64,000 bases of DNA, from contig CP137666.1 in assembly GCA_037976565.1 (NCBI GenBank), forward strand, positions 51,487,271 to 51,551,270, in the 5' to 3' direction. Source of the stretch: Mesocentrotus franciscanus. Its lineage: Eukaryota > Echinodermata > Echinoidea > Camarodonta > Strongylocentrotidae. Position 1 is the stretch's first letter, and every line of letters begins with the position of its first letter. The notes beneath the pieces were generated by a model. That model was not told where the DNA came from. It searched no databases and worked only from the letters and a program-made list of their open reading frames with translations. Position numbers and translations under genes: made by a program. This document shows, in pieces, positions 22,201 through 29,730 of this stretch.

Positions 22201-25200
22201 TAGTCCACATGAGACTGCAACTTTCTAATTTAATTAATGTTTAACCATTCAACAACACACACAGCTGGCCTTTTGAAAGAAATTGCCATGATACGATTCC
22301 ATACAAAGTATATCCTGGCTGATACAATTAAAGAAAACAAAGAAGGTAAAAAAGAAAAAGAAACACACACTCATTTGTTGACTTAAACAGTGCCTTCCAC
22401 ACTCATAGTCAAAAAAACTTATTCAGATTCTCTGGAGCTAGGTGTTCAAAATCCTAGTCAAATATAGTATCATCCATTGCATGTTGAGGCCCTCGCTGAG
22501 AATACTCAATGAAACAATATATTCTTAGGTAAAGCAAAGCATAGGGCAACGATAATAAATGCAGTATTGTTGGTGTGATTGTGTGTGTACACCTATTCTT
22601 GTGTTGTCAGAGGTAGACCTTGCTGACTGCCTGCGTGACATCTCTAAACATCTTGCTAATCTGGGGCACTCTCAAGGTTGCTTTGAGTGACTCACTATTC
22701 TCAGAGGAAAAACATGTAATATATTTAACAAGATATGTATTTACGTAGATTGGTTGATCTAAGAACATGGCCCTCATAAATCATAATCATCTTCACCAGT
22801 TCACCACCATCAGATAGACATCCAATATGTTGCCTTTAAAATGTACCAATCACCAACAATAATAGTTTGTTCTGTATGCTAGAAATTCTTTGTCGTAATA
22901 CTATATTCCTAATGTGAGCTTCTAACATTACTTCTGTAAAGAGAATAGATCTTGCAAGTTCAAATACACCCTCAATTAACATAAAAACGACTTGTGAAAA
23001 GACTACTTGACGCACCCGTCCACACTCACATAAATAGGGCCTGCAGGGAAGTCCGACTTTTATGTTATTCTTTTTTTTCTTCATACTCTGTATCGTTATC
23101 CATCAGCACATAGAATGCCGGATAAAGTTTTTAGAGATTGATTTTAGTTTTATACAATCTAGCCATATACCAATTATGTTTTGAACTGATTGGTATACTT
23201 TAAAGATGCACATTCCCCGTATTCCAGAGGGCGTTCAAAATACGTACGCGCTGGCGGACAGTGCTAGCTGCCTATTGACACCAACAGAATACGGCTCTTA
23301 TGCAAATGACATGTTCCGAATGCCGATTATCGCATGTATGTGCCGAAGTATACCAATTGCAGTTCGGCGCTAAGATTCGGCTGCTGTTTCCGCCCACTTT
23401 CATGATGTCACGATCGGCAGCGATCAGCTGGCTTGGCGAAGGCAGATTACTACATTCACGTAAGTCCCCTGCGTGCGCTCCCCCTTCTCGAACTTTGACA
23501 GCTGTATGCAAATTAGAAGTTGATCTTCGGAACCAAGATGGCGATGACTAGAGCAGCGATAACTACAATGGCGGGATTATGCACCTTTAAAAGACAAGAC
23601 TGTTCCTCAAACTGTATATTTTACCTGAAATCAGGGAGGGGGTGTCAATTTTAATTCAGAAAGTTTTTCATATTTTATGATATATTAGGTTCTGATGGCA
23701 AAACAAAAAAGTAAAATATTCAGATGACAGATAAATGATGTGAACCTTCCATGATTTCCTGAAAATCATCATGGATCATAGTCTTCCCATGCCCCTACTG
23801 CAATCTCACAATGGTTCATAAAACCATGGATATATATATTATATACTGTATATATATATCCATGATAGAACTTGATGCACATACAGATGTCTGTATTGTA
23901 GGTTATGGTTGCTCAACTTCCATCAATGTCTGTTATGAATAATTAAGTTACTTATTTTCTGTTCGGTACACCAAAGGTGTAAATGAGTAATTCCTCTATT
24001 CAGACAAAAATTCTCACATGCGCATGTTTAAAGATTGTTTTACAAAAAAGCACTCTCTGTATTTTTGACAAATAACATTTTGTCCCTTTACATAACATGT
24101 GTGTATTGTAATGAGGATTTGGTTTCTCAGAATAAGTGTTGGAATACATTTCTTTACCTCCCTTTCAGAGTATGCAAATAAAAGCAGCTGAATATTGCTG
24201 GCACCACCATTAAAAGTGCCTTTTCTTTTGACTTTGTACCAGCACCCTACCATCTTCCAAACTATTAAAGCATGTCAACAAACACCATGCATTGTGGAAA
24301 ACCAACAACCTGCAAAAGCTGAACAGAGCTTGTAAAATCAAAATGCTTTCACAGGTCACAGACAGGTCATGGGGCACATTGGTTTCCTCTAGTTTGCAGG
24401 CACAACAAGGTTCTGAGTGAGGAGACTATACAGAGACCACAGTCAATAGGCCGTGTAGGCTGTACTGTAGACAGCTGCTCCTATTTGAAACAACCAATGA
24501 CTGACAGAGTTAGGCTCTGCTCAAGACTTTATGGAATTTGTTTTAGTGTCGAATGAGAGTCTGTGTCTGCAGACTAGGTTTTGTCCCACTCTATAAAGCA
24601 AGCGTTCATGTGTATTCACCCATATATTTGCACTGTAGCATTCTGATTACCCTGGATGTCTTTTTTGGGACAAACATTGTACTTCAACATTCAAAGCATT
24701 CAAAAATGTTGTGCCAAGAAAGTACGTAAATTGGCAATCTGCAATTACATATTATACAACTAAGGTTTTATCGTCTTGTATAGTCCTAAAATCAGGTAAC
24801 CTTAAATAAAGAGCTGGTTCCTGTCTTATAAAGAGTTGATTGATCAGAATCAATCCCAAGTCCCCAAATCAATCGCAAGTTTGCAGTCTCCTATCTCTTA
24901 TGTAGTTGTAGTTGTGATCAATATCAATCGCAAATAAGTTGCGATTAATATCAACTCTTCATAAGACAGCCCCACATTATAAATCAATTATTCCATTATC
25001 TAAGGTAATTGATCATGGTCACTGTAGGTTGGTTACGTTGGTAAAATGTGTTTCTATTGGGTCATATTCTACACGTACAGTTTGTAGGTGGTCTTAGACC
25101 GATTCAATAATCATCAATTAGTTTTCTTCAATTAACTTCAAAATCCAACAAGTAAGAACTCTAAAAGGAAGCAGAAAAGTCAGAAAAGTCAGAGAAGCAG

Positions 25201-26499
25201 ACTGGTGAAAGTTTGAATAAAATCAGAAAAAAAATTAAGAATGTAACAAATTTGTGAAAGTTGCATTCTGATGGATTTTGGGGGGATTTTGAATTCACAG
25301 GATACCTCTTCCCCAGTGTACATTTACATGCAGGACTGCTCCAAGTATTTTCTCCATATTATTACACTACAGAGGCTAAAAAACGAATGGGATATTGATA
25401 TTCAATCCTCTTTAAAGTGTACCAATCACCAAAATAAAAAATAAAAAATAAAAGAGGACACTCTTGACTCTTCATTGTTCAAAATTTTCATATAAACCGT
25501 CAATAAAATATAATATACATATCAATTTATAATTATATAATTAGGCTATATATAATATATAACGTAAGAAAAATTAATACTCTACCAACATCAATTAAGA
25601 TCAAGTTTCACACTTTCATGCTTGGATGGATATGGGCACATTCATTTAAGGTCTGATTAAGAAAATTGCAAAAATAGAGTAATTAGCCATTCAAATGTTA
25701 AAGACTTTGACATTCTTGTTCAACAATGAGACCAAAATTTGTGACTCAGTAGAGTCTTTTCATTTTAGAGACTGATAATATTAATAATATACACGTAGTC
25801 ACATACACTGTGCATGTACATGTACAGTGTAGAGTCTACTTTCCATAAAAATACATTTTGAGTAGTGCCCCAAGAGAGAGAGTATTTGGGAGAAAATCAG
25901 AAATGGACAATATTTTTGTATACAACAAAACAGAAGAGTTGTCTGTGCACTATGTCACAATCTACTGACAAAATTGCCAATTTGAGATTCACATATAATT
26001 TATACTAGGCTAGTGATTGCATATTGCGAACATTCATAACTCTCCGAGTCTTATCATTGGTCCGATTTATTTCCAACTTTTGCCACCTTGGTCCCCTATT
26101 TTTATCTGCACTCATACAAATGAACTTAATATTAACATTATTAGACCAACAAATTCTCTAGTAGAATCTAGTCTCTAGATTTTAATAGCGCTACAATTCA
26201 GTACAATTAAAGGTTCGATCTGGAGAGAGCTGTCGATGCACGATAAAAAATGTTTTACAAAAGTAAAAAATACAAGGCACTTGTAAGTTGTTGGGCTGGA
26301 AATAAAAATGTTAGACATAAAAGACCTTTTGGCATGGGGAATTCTGTGATCAAAATACCATACAGTTACTAGTCTACTGTCTAAATAGTAGGACAGTGAG
26401 TAGAAAAGGCGGAGCGATTGGCTTACCTCCGCCGTTCTGCCCCGGGGACGTATCCTTTGAGCTGACGGGTAGAATGTTACCCTTCGTTGGATTCCCCAT
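6685..26499 (-). CDS. SLC35A3: UDP-N-acetylglucosamine transporter, SLC35A3-like (four coding exons)
   Basis: Predicted Golgi multi-pass nucleotide-sugar antiporter of the SLC35A family, which imports UDP-GlcNAc into the Golgi lumen in exchange for UMP. Coding exons on the minus strand: 26499-26427, 9347-9010, 8097-7975 and 7233-6685. All have GT-AG borders and the phases join without a break, giving 360 codons and a TGA stop at 6687-6685. Family landmarks are clear: [73 protein letters not shown], and [15 protein letters not shown] near the C-terminus. The vertebrate protein begins close to the NxKYVSL motif. This one has about 27 extra N-terminal residues encoded mostly by the separate first exon. 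Intron 1 is 17,079 bp and packed with transposons. SLC35A2 is the nearest alternative paralogue, but the wording of the last exon fits A3 better. Confidence 0.93.
7234..7974 (-). other. SLC35A3 intron 3, nothing recognised
   Basis: 741-bp intron, AT-rich, no repeat ends identified. Confidence 0.6.
7975..8097 (-). CDS. SLC35A3: SLC35A3 coding exon 3
   Basis: 123 nt, phase 0 on both sides, encoding 41 residues from [18 protein letters not shown] to FIGVAIVQ. This is two membrane helices separated by KKTLGSLQW. The acceptor is TTTACAG and the donor GTAAAG. Confidence 0.93.
8098..9009 (-). other. SLC35A3 intron 2, nothing recognised
   Basis: 912-bp intron without recognisable repeats or conserved frames. 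Confidence 0.6.
9010..9347 (-). CDS. SLC35A3: SLC35A3 coding exon 2
   Basis: 338 nt, entering in phase 1 after a CCAG acceptor and ending in phase 0 at CAG before GTTTGT. It encodes the first membrane segments of the transporter, including the [10 protein letters not shown] loop and the [18 protein letters not shown] helix that is typical of SLC35A2/A3. Confidence 0.93.
9374..9909. mobile_element. Dispersed repeat, copy 1 (related to 32770-33600)
   Basis: Begins ACAAGAAATTTAATTCGTC, with a small ATTCGTC/GACGAAT hairpin, then AGGTGGTCTGT. It shares TTGAACGGACGCTCATTCCG through ATCAAATTGTTCAG with the copy at 32986. Interrupted at 9910 by a hAT-type MITE. Confidence 0.65.
9910..10476. mobile_element. 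hAT-type MITE, 567 bp, copy 1
   Basis: Flanked by the 8-bp direct repeat TACGAGCT (9902-9909 and 10477-10484), the duplication length of hAT transposons. The left end is AAGGCTGCGACGAGTACTC and the right end TTATGCACAGCCCTAG; subterminal regions are full of GAGTACT/AGTACTC motifs. No transposase. The interior carries long T and A runs. Confidence 0.88.
10615..10731. mobile_element. Palindromic MITE with 26-bp perfect inverted ends
   Basis: Begins TCCTGGGCCCCGTCTTAC and ends with its exact complement, arms through AAAGAGTT. The interior carries AATCGCAAGTTTGCAG. A related copy is at 24812-24975. No clear target duplication. Inserted into the gypsy gag. Confidence 0.8.
10671..11169 (-). pseudogene. 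Gag fragment of a Ty3/gypsy element, frameshifted
   Basis: Two adjacent minus-strand frames together resemble the N-terminal half of a metazoan Ty3/gypsy Gag. The first runs 11169-10969, the second 10895-10740. The frame is broken at least twice and then interrupted by a MITE. No zinc knuckle remains. Confidence 0.75.
11550..11794 (-). repeat. Probable LTR of the gypsy remnant
   Basis: Ends in CA directly next to the primer-binding-site-like motif and contains AATAAAG (the R-region poly(A) signal) upstream of the end. The outer boundary near 11794 (TGTCCC on the minus strand) is a guess; no second LTR is in the window. Confidence 0.55.
11800..13150. other. Intron sequence, mostly unassigned
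   Basis: AT-rich, includes a (TA) run at 12116-12136 and the hairpin element at 12175-12253. No gene or conserved frame seen. Confidence 0.5.
12175..12253. repeat. Hairpin element, copy 1
   Basis: ATCTGTTTGGAGCCAGAAGG faces CCTTCTGACTCCAAACAGAT about 30 bp later, near-perfect arms of 21 bp. A more diverged copy with the same layout is at 20233-20305, so this is a dispersed unit. Confidence 0.7.
13152..13354 (+). mobile_element. tRNA-derived SINE
   Basis: Contains a pol III A-box-like TAGCTCAGTTGGTAGAGC (from 13163) and B box GGTTCGAAACC (13206-13216) at tRNA spacing, followed by a non-tRNA body with GGAGAGGACCTAAAGCCGTC and CTTAGCAGTCAGGTAAAAT. The acceptor stem does not pair and the 3' part is not tRNA, so it is a SINE rather than a tRNA gene. 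Confidence 0.85.
14686..16462 (+). pseudogene. Retrotransposon ORF1, interrupted
   Basis: The acidic N-terminal part (14686-14943) is followed, one frame over, by [20 protein letters not shown] (from 14946), a leucine-zipper-like coiled coil, then [18 protein letters not shown], the hallmark of L1/CR1 ORF1 RNA-binding proteins. The frame is broken at 15207 by a 971-bp DNA transposon and resumes at 16181, continuing through [20 protein letters not shown] to IDRLG. One frameshift separates the first two parts. Confidence 0.85.
15210..16180. mobile_element. PIF/Harbinger-type non-autonomous DNA transposon, 971 bp, nested in LINE ORF1
   Basis: A 17-bp perfect terminal inverted repeat, GGGGGTGATTCACTAAC, on both ends, and a 3-bp target duplication CAG (15207-15209, 16181-16183). 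Three-base CWG/TWA duplications and G-rich ends are typical of PIF/Harbinger. Subterminal repeats around CTCTTAGGAAC and AATCGATTTTA recur on both sides. No transposase frame. Removing the element plus one CAG restores an uninterrupted ORF1 reading frame across the site. Confidence 0.9.
16508..19240 (+). pseudogene. Retrotransposon ORF2: PHD finger, endonuclease, reverse transcriptase
   Basis: Starts with a PHD-type Cys4-His-Cys3 finger (CIIC, CVIC, CHLSC, CDVC; 16530-16670). Next comes an exo-endo-phosphatase domain ([20 protein letters not shown]). The reverse transcriptase follows ([35 protein letters not shown], intact YADD near 18420) with a C-terminal tail to 19240. A tandem 10-bp duplication near 16815-16834 shifts the frame; further breaks occur near 16896, 17202, 17455, 17856 and 18645. 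Not functional. Confidence 0.9.
19255..19375 (+). repeat. Two tandem CT-rich units in the LINE 3' UTR
   Basis: About 58-bp units sharing CACATTCTCTCTTTCTTTGT and TCTTTTCTCATCC, repeated back to back. Confidence 0.8.
19745..23195. other. SLC35A3 intron 1, unassigned portion
   Basis: No gene. A CpG-rich island-like patch at 20810-21010 contains the motif GCATGCAGGCCGGC but no exon that I can support. A hairpin copy is at 20233-20305. The rest is AT-rich unique-looking sequence. Confidence 0.5.
20233..20305. repeat. Hairpin element, copy 2
   Basis: CGTCTGTCCATAGCCAGAAG and its imperfect complement CTTCTAGCTCCAAATACACG, same layout and inner AGAAGGG/CCCTTCT as the copy at 12175-12253. Confidence 0.55.
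23204..23586. mobile_element. TTAA-flanked MITE, 383 bp
   Basis: TTAA at 23200-23203 and 23587-23590. Ends AGATGCACATTCCC and the complement of AGGTGCATAATCCC. The interior is CpG-rich with ATTCGG and GCCGAA motifs in both orientations. Its frames are open by composition only. Confidence 0.7.
23833..23873. repeat. AT-rich palindrome
   Basis: CATGGATATATATAT and ATATATATCCATG around a short spacer; could extrude as a cruciform. No associated gene. Confidence 0.5.
24812..24975. mobile_element. Palindromic MITE, related to 10615-10731
   Basis: Left TCCTGTCTTATAAAGAGTT, right AACTCTTCATAAGACAG, interior AATCGCAAGTTTGCAG and CTCCTATCTCTTATG as in the first copy, longer by an internal duplication of ATCAATCGCAA motifs. 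Confidence 0.75.
25130..26140. mobile_element. Diverged TTAA-family element
   Basis: Left part (25146-25270) and right part (25850-26130) match the 4866-5335 element in blocks such as GCAGACTGGTGAAAGTTTGA, GAGTAGTGCCCC and TTGGTCCGATTTATTT. The middle is different, probably another insertion. No ORF. Confidence 0.5.
26427..26499 (-). CDS. SLC35A3: SLC35A3 coding exon 1
   Basis: The exon encodes [12 protein letters not shown] and continues to GQNGG, 24 codons plus one base. It ends in phase 1 before a GTAAGC donor. The extension is hydrophilic with no membrane segment, so it probably forms the cytosolic N-terminus. It joins in frame to exon 2, giving GGG (Gly) at the junction. The surrounding 26.4-26.8 kb is richer in G+C and CpG than its neighbours, as expected of a 5' end. 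Confidence 0.82.
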
Positions 26500-26780
26500 C
26501 CTGTCTGGAATAGTATGTGGAATATCTGGATTTCTCTTCCGCGCTATAACTTAGTCAATCTTCTTTAAAGTTGAAATGAACCCAAACTGATGGAAAAGGA
26601 TGTAACAAACAGAAGAGATACTTGATATAAGTTTTAGCTTCTTCAGTCGGCAGGGCCAGGCTCGAAGTCAAGAGCTTATCAATTCTACCAGACCGCCAGC
26701 CCGCCGCGGCTCCCGTAAGGTCTCGTCTCTTTTCCGTTTACTTCACCGATGACACGTATGTAATACGCATAGCGCCATGT
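26500..26780 (-). promoter_or_regulatory. Likely SLC35A3 5' leader and promoter region
   Basis: CpG-rich compared with the flanks (CCGCCAGCCCGCCGCGGC at 26691-26708), directly upstream of the SLC35A3 start. No TATA box at an obvious position. Inference from composition and position. Confidence 0.4.
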
Positions 26781-26907
26781 ACGTGGCCAGGCTAGCTACA
26801 GTGTAAGCTGTCGACACGAAAACAGCGCTCGGTCACCCTTCATTTCATTCGACCTCTACGACGAAAACAGAGAGAATAAAGACAGCGATGCCAGAGAGCT
26901 GTCATAC

Positions 26908-27046
26908 CAGTGGCGGATCCAGCCCATAGAGATATATACTTAATAACAAAAAATTGTGCACACTACCCCCCCCACACTGAGCGAAAAATCGGCCGGCACG
27001 GGAGTTTTCAAATTTTCGCACTTGCCGCCGGCTGGATCCGCCCCTG
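26908..27046. mobile_element. GGCGGATCC-type MITE
   Basis: Inverted ends CAGTGGCGGATCCAG and the complement of CAGGGGCGGATCCAG. It contains ACTGAGCGAAAAATCGGCCG, shared with a copy near 39180-39300. Another family member with GGCGGATC ends is at 58179-58468. Confidence 0.75.
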
Positions 27047-27208
27047 AGCTCTACAGTACTTTCGTAGTACATTCGTCATTCTCGCAAGCGAGCAAGTACG
27101 TGAATCCGATTGTTTGATATTGATAAGAAAACTTGATTTTCAAGAAATACACATCCACGGAACTAGTATCAGTGCATGCTTTTGAGTCCACTCAGGATCG
27201 GGCATTAA

Positions 27209-28018
27209 AGTCCAAGTCACACTCCAAAAAATAATTACTTTCAATAGAAGCAGAAAAATCACACAAACCAATCAAAAAAAGTTTGAGCAAAATCGGATAA
27301 CTAATAAGAAAGTTATGAATTTTTGAAAAAATATGTAAAACTATGGAACAATCATAGAGCTATATATAGCTCTATGGGAACAATGGAAATCACTACGCAA
27401 ATTGCCAATTTGGTTATCAGTTTGTGACGTCATGTCCTCACTATTTATCAATTGCTTTATATAGTTTAATCCCATTAATTTCCCTTTTTATCCCCTAAAA
27501 CTTGATTTCCCCATGCCTTTGCCCAGGTTATATGATTTGTATCATATTGCGTGCATGACATTTCACATAATTTTTCATGAACTTTGCAGAATTTATACTA
27601 TTTTCTGAATATTGTATATTCATAATTATTGATTTTTATATAAATAGTTTATCAAAATTCACCTTTTTCATGATTTAACTAGAAAAACATTACTCTATAT
27701 TACTTATTAGTCCACACAAACACATATTTCTATCAATCTAACTTGGATGCTGGTGTGAAGAAATAAGATGCTTAGGGAGAAAATAGGAAATTTATATTAT
27801 CAATATAAAGAAAATAATTAGTTGATAGTGAGGACATGACGTCACAGACTCATGAGTGAGTTGCCAATTTGTCTTGTGATTTTCAAAGTTTTTCATGTCA
27901 TTAAAAATTCATAACTTTCTCATTGAGTTATCCGATTTTGCTCAAACTTTTTTTCATTGGTTTGTCTGATTTTTCTGCTTCTATTGAAAGTAAGTTATTT
28001 TTTTAGTGGACTTACCCT
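27209..28018. mobile_element. Foldback element with long inverted arms, copy 2
   Basis: TTAA at 27205-27208 and 28019-28022. Nearly identical to 972-1749 over most of its length, including TGACGTCA in both arms (27425-27432, 27837-27844). It differs by a short inverted insertion AGAGCTATATATAGCTCT near 27356-27373. Confidence 0.85.
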
Positions 28019-28736
28019 TTAAGTTGATTTTGGTCACACAGGAAAGTGAAAGTTTCAGGAAATTTGATGATTTATTGGCATGATTTATCCTGTGATTCCC
28101 AGTTCTCGTGTTTAAAAAAAAATTCGGATTGTTTGTTTGATTAGGAATAGGGTGTGTTAGGCTGGTATGCATTCGGAGAAGATACAAATAGGAAAGGTTT
28201 ACCGATTTGTATCTGATAGATTAATATGCAGCTTTAAACTTTCAATTTTTTTTTAATTCATTCATCCTTTATCAGAATTTGCTTTAAAAAAAATACAAAT
28301 CCATATCACGCACTCATTCCATACATTTGATGGAAGGTCAGGGACTCAGTATCCTATTAGCAAATTATGTAGCTGACATATAGCTTACCTGAACATAACT
28401 ACACAAAATAGACACTCTGATTACTATTTGAGTAATACTCCTGAATTTCGTAAAATGTTAACTTAATTTAAAACTATGAAAAATATAATGAAGGACACAA
28501 ACAGCATCACCTGGTGCTTAGCGCATATATACCAAGGTCTGATGACACATTTCATCAACGAGGTTGACATGTACAAGCTCTTGGCACGGTCTCAACTTTG
28601 CAATATTCTGGATTTTGCAAGATGTGGTACTAACGCCCCCGACTTAGGATTCGGAGGGACCGCATTTGTTTTCCCAAAATCTCCTTTTCACGCAACGAAG
28701 TCCGGCGCGTATTGACTTATACACACCAGAGATCAG

Positions 28737-28894
28737 GGGGGCGTTTCATGAAACAATTAGTCGGTGGTTTTCACCGACTAATATCATTTTCACCGACAAT
28801 TTTATTGTCACCGACTATTTTCCAGGCCTCTGATTGGTCAAATTTAGTCGGCGCCGACAGTTGTCGGTGGACAAGATGTTGATGAAATGCCCCC
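28737..28894. mobile_element. PIF/Harbinger-type MITE, 158 bp
   Basis: CAG target duplication at 28734-28736 and 28895-28897; ends GGGGGCGTTTCATGAAAC and the complement of GGGGGCATTTCATC. The interior has four TCGGTG/CACCGA motifs able to fold. It is inserted between two similar short blocks (TCCGGCGCGTATTGACTT and TCCGGCCCGTATTGACTT). Confidence 0.85.
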
Positions 28895-29125
28895 CAGGGG
28901 TCCTTTCAAAAGTCCGGCCCGTATTGACTTTACACACCGAAGATATGGGGGGTTTTTAAAGGGAGGGAACATGCATACGCGTACCCTAAATAACACTGAG
29001 TGGGGGAGGCGGGGTACTCATGAGCAAATTGAGCGAGCAAAAACAAGAATAAAAAGCAAGGGCACCCCGGAATTAGGGCACCTCGATCGCTGATCGAATG
29101 AATATGCAAGCCCCCTACTCTACAC

Positions 29126-29200
29126 CGAAAGCTTCAGTCTCTGATATCGACGGTTGTTCTGCTTAGACTACATCTGGCTCCACTGACCGCCTCTAAAGAT
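29126..29200 (+). repeat. Left member of an inverted repeat flanking CHCHD4 exon 1
   Basis: CCGAAAGCTTCAG through GGTTGTTCTGC and TGACCGCCTCTA; its complement lies at 31433-31513. About 75% or more identity by eye over 75 bp. Confidence 0.65.
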
Positions 29201-29403
29201 TGACAAATTTTGTCTGTCAAAAGAATTGTTTCTGTCTACTCCCACCCTAGCTTGTATTTATTTAGTGCAGCGATGGTTAATTCCAACGGTTACTACTTTT
29301 ACCTTGTATGCTAGGGGCTGACTGAGAGCTATCCGTGATGTAGACTCTCTGTGATAATATCTTAGCCTATTATCAGCACATGTTACCAATATAACCCACT
29401 TAG

Positions 29404-29434
29404 AGCTGACCGAATACGTCGTATTCGGTCAGCT
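29404..29434. promoter_or_regulatory. Perfect 15-bp palindrome upstream of CHCHD4
   Basis: AGCTGACCGAATACG, one T, then its exact complement, 275 bp upstream of the CHCHD4 start. Could be a dyad factor-binding site or the tip of a degraded element. Function unknown. Confidence 0.5.
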
Positions 29435-29708
29435 AAACATTGAAAATGTACAACTGCCAAAATGTTATCAAATCTGCAAGGTTTATTTATTTTTTCTAAA
29501 TTATTCAGATGCAAAATTAGTAAATTACATTAAAACCTATATAAGAAAAGTGTACACTCTTTGCAATAATACATCTTTAATCTGAAATAAAACTACACAC
29601 CATTCACATGTGTGGTTTCTTTCAGTTCAGTTACATCACCCTGGCCTGGGTCAGTTCACGACGCATTTAAATACATGTACATGGTAATTGAGCAAACGAT
29701 AAACAGCA

Positions 29709-29730
29709 ATGTCGTACTGCCGCCAAGAAG
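29709..29730 (+). CDS. CHCHD4: CHCHD4 coding exon 1 (22 nt)
   Basis: A very short coding exon, ATG followed by SYCRQE plus one G, before a GTATTT donor. It is recognised because MSYCRQEG is the conserved start of the animal protein and the phase fits the next exon exactly. It is too short for ordinary ORF calling. Confidence 0.9.

Noticed and set aside
28476..29093. Two plus-strand frames of about 70-80 codons near 28.5-29.1 kb
   Set aside because: One runs into the Harbinger-type MITE border and the other lies in a locally duplicated GC-rich patch; no homology seen.
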